Shown in pieces: positions 62,676 to 64,000 of a stretch of 64,000 nt of DNA. Position 1 is the first letter of the stretch. Each line of letters starts with the position of its first letter. The translations under genes were made by a program, and so were the position numbers. Where the stretch lies: NCBI GenBank assembly GCA_934454585.1, contig CAKSFP010000012.1, forward strand, positions 1 to 64,000, read 5' to 3'. The notes below the pieces were generated by a model, which saw only the letters and a list, made by a program, of their open reading frames with translations, made no database searches and had not been told where the DNA came from. The stretch comes from an uncultured Clostridia bacterium. Its GTDB lineage: Bacteria; Bacillota; Clostridia; UMGS1810.

Positions 62676-64000
62676 TGATATTGTCGGATAAATTTGTATG
62701 TGAGGATAGAGAGCGTTCGACATATTTCAAGCATGTTGCAGCGCCGATATTTAGAAAGAGCTTTACAGTATTCAACGATATAAAATATGCGCAGATAAGT
62801 ATATGCGGCATCGGGTTTTATGAGTTGTTCGTAAATGGCAAGAAAATAACCAAAGGGTATCTTGCACCGTACATATCCAATCCCGATCATATAGTATATT
62901 ATGATGTATATGATATAATGCCGCATTTACATAATGGTGAAAATGTAATTGGAATCATTCTTGGCGACGGCTTTGGAAACAGTAAAACTTGTGTATGGGA
63001 TTTTTATAAGAATGTCTTTAATGCTTCGCCTAAGTTGGCATGTCGAGTAGAAATTGAAGGTGCGGATAAAACGGAATGTTATGACGCAGAGGATTTTAGA
63101 TGTAAAAAAGGTGCAGTTATATTTAATGATTTGCGTTCGGGAGTATTTTATGACAATCGGCTTAAAGAAACGGGCTGGACAGAAGCGGGCTTTATTGAGG
63201 ATGATAAATGGCACAGTCCCATATTGGCAGACAGACCGAGGGGGGAAGCGAGGGTATGCGAGGCGGAGCCAATAAGAGTAATAAAAGAAATAAAGCCTGT
63301 ACGGATTTATAAGGGAGAGCTTGCTAATTATGTTCCGCGTGAGGATGTATGTAGATGGCTTGACGGAAAAGAAACAGAGGAAAAAGCTCCCCAAAGAACG
63401 GGCGGATATGTATACGATTTCGGAGAAAATAATGCGGGCATATTCAGATTAAAAATTAAGGGCAGCGCAGGTCAGAAAATAGATATACAGTGCGGTGAAT
63501 ATCTTAGTGATGAAAAAGTGGATTACAGCAATTTTAATTTTTTTCCTGACGGATATGTGCAGCGGGATATTTATATATGCAGCGGTGAGAAGGAAGAAAT
63601 TTTTGAGCCGATGTTTACATATCACGGATTTCGTTATATTTATATTTCAGGTATAACACAGGAACAGGCGAAAGATGATTTGCTTACATATCTTGTTATG
63701 AGTTCGGATTTGGAGCCAATCGGGAATTTTGAATGTTCGGATGATATTGCAAACAAAATTTTCGAAATTTCAAGACGAAGCGATGAATCAAATTTTTATT
63801 ATTTCCCGACCGATTGTCCGCATCGAGAGAAGAACGGATGGACGGGTGATGCGTCAGTTTCGGCAGAACATATGATTATGACGCGAAATGCGGAAAAAAG
63901 CTGGATGACATGGTTGGATAATATAAGAATGGCACAGGCCACTGATGGCAGCTTGCCCGGAATTGTGCCGACAGACAAGTGGGGCTATGAATGGGGAAAC
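62675..64000 (+). CDS. GH78 alpha-L-rhamnosidase, cut by the window edge
   Basis: ATG 62675 shares a base with the preceding stop, indicating co-translation. The visible 442 residues include the N-terminal rhamnosidase carbohydrate-binding domains (about 60-200, GVFYDNRLKETGW) and the start of the catalytic barrel with the family hallmark YFPTDCPHREKNGWTGDA (about 381-398). The visible end TDKWGYEWGN is in the active-site region. It removes terminal alpha-L-rhamnose. No signal peptide, so it acts in the cytoplasm. Confidence 0.9.
   Translation, partial: MILSDKFVCEDRERSTYFKHVAAPIFRKSFTVFNDIKYAQISICGIGFYELFVNGKKITKGYLAPYISNPDHIVYYDVYDIMPHLHNGENVIGIILGDGFGNSKTCVWDFYKNVFNASPKLACRVEIEGADKTECYDAEDFRCKKGAVIFNDLRSGVFYDNRLKETGWTEAGFIEDDKWHSPILADRPRGEARVCEAEPIRVIKEIKPVRIYKGELANYVPREDVCRWLDGKETEEKAPQRTGGYVYDFGENNAGIFRLKIKGSAGQKIDIQCGEYLSDEKVDYSNFNFFPDGYVQRDIYICSGEKEEIFEPMFTYHGFRYIYISGITQEQAKDDLLTYLVMSSDLEPIGNFECSDDIANKIFEISRRSDESNFYYFPTDCPHREKNGWTGDASVSAEHMIMTRNAEKSWMTWLDNIRMAQATDGSLPGIVPTDKWGYEWGN

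Noticed and set aside
1..64000. tRNA, rRNA and riboswitch genes
   Set aside because: No cloverleaf with a TTCRA-type arm, rRNA segment or recognised riboswitch core was found by eye.

Overview
The window reads as a piece of a Gram-positive Clostridia chromosome, most like a gut or other anaerobic Oscillospirales-type organism. The evidence is S-layer-homology (SLH) surface proteins, AGGAGG-type ribosome binding sites, a sigma-A type promoter with a lipoprotein ABC sugar uptake system, and several families of short intergenic repeats of the kind scattered through such genomes. No rRNA, tRNA or CRISPR array is visible.

Bases 1 to about 28206 are a transposable (Mu-like) prophage lying on the minus strand; its far end is beyond the left edge. 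Read in phage order (right to left) it has: a left-end region with hairpin repeats and candidate transposase sites (27.4-28.2 kb); a rightward lysogeny operon of repressor, ImmA-like protease and small membrane protein; a leftward early promoter whose spacer is filled by a repressor-type operator; small early genes including a membrane LysM protein; the MuA-type DDE transposase and MuB-type ATPase; an AbrB-like zinc protein, GemA and Mor; gp25/gp26/gp27-type genes; a NusG-like protein followed by a 490-bp structured non-coding leader; then terminase, portal, minor capsid, scaffold, capsid, connectors, tail tube, Gp15, tape measure, Dit and tail-tip genes. Replication and regulation are thus Mu-type, while the virion is of a Firmicutes siphovirus type.

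The prophage end abuts an SLH surface-protein gene whose 5' end and signal peptide are missing, so the phage appears to have inserted into it.

From 28 to 64 kb is a plant-polysaccharide (probably rhamnogalacturonan/pectin) utilisation locus, all on the plus strand. First come two SLH proteins, an LplB/YtcP-type permease pair, a solute-binding lipoprotein and a membrane-anchored AraC-type sensor-regulator. Next is a 4.5-kb cassette (GH105 unsaturated rhamnogalacturonyl hydrolase, IS30-type transposase remnant, GH106-like rhamnosidase) bracketed by two almost identical 0.39-kb direct repeats with inverted termini. A glycerophosphodiester phosphodiesterase follows. A more AT-rich second half (47-64 kb) carries two very large secreted multidomain proteins, another pair of SLH proteins, a GH13 enzyme, a MalF-type permease and the start of a GH78 alpha-L-rhamnosidase. 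The likely logic is: surface-anchored binding proteins capture the glycan, secreted or cell-associated enzymes cleave it, the ABC systems import oligosaccharides (their ATPase is not here), intracellular GH105/GH78/GH106-type enzymes finish the job, and the AraC sensor switches the locus on.

The most notable candidates for something undescribed are the phage NusG paralogue with its structured leader, a family of hairpins with a conserved loop but changing, compensated stems found in both phage and host, the composite repeat-bracketed glycosidase cassette, and the repeated two-gene SLH surface module.
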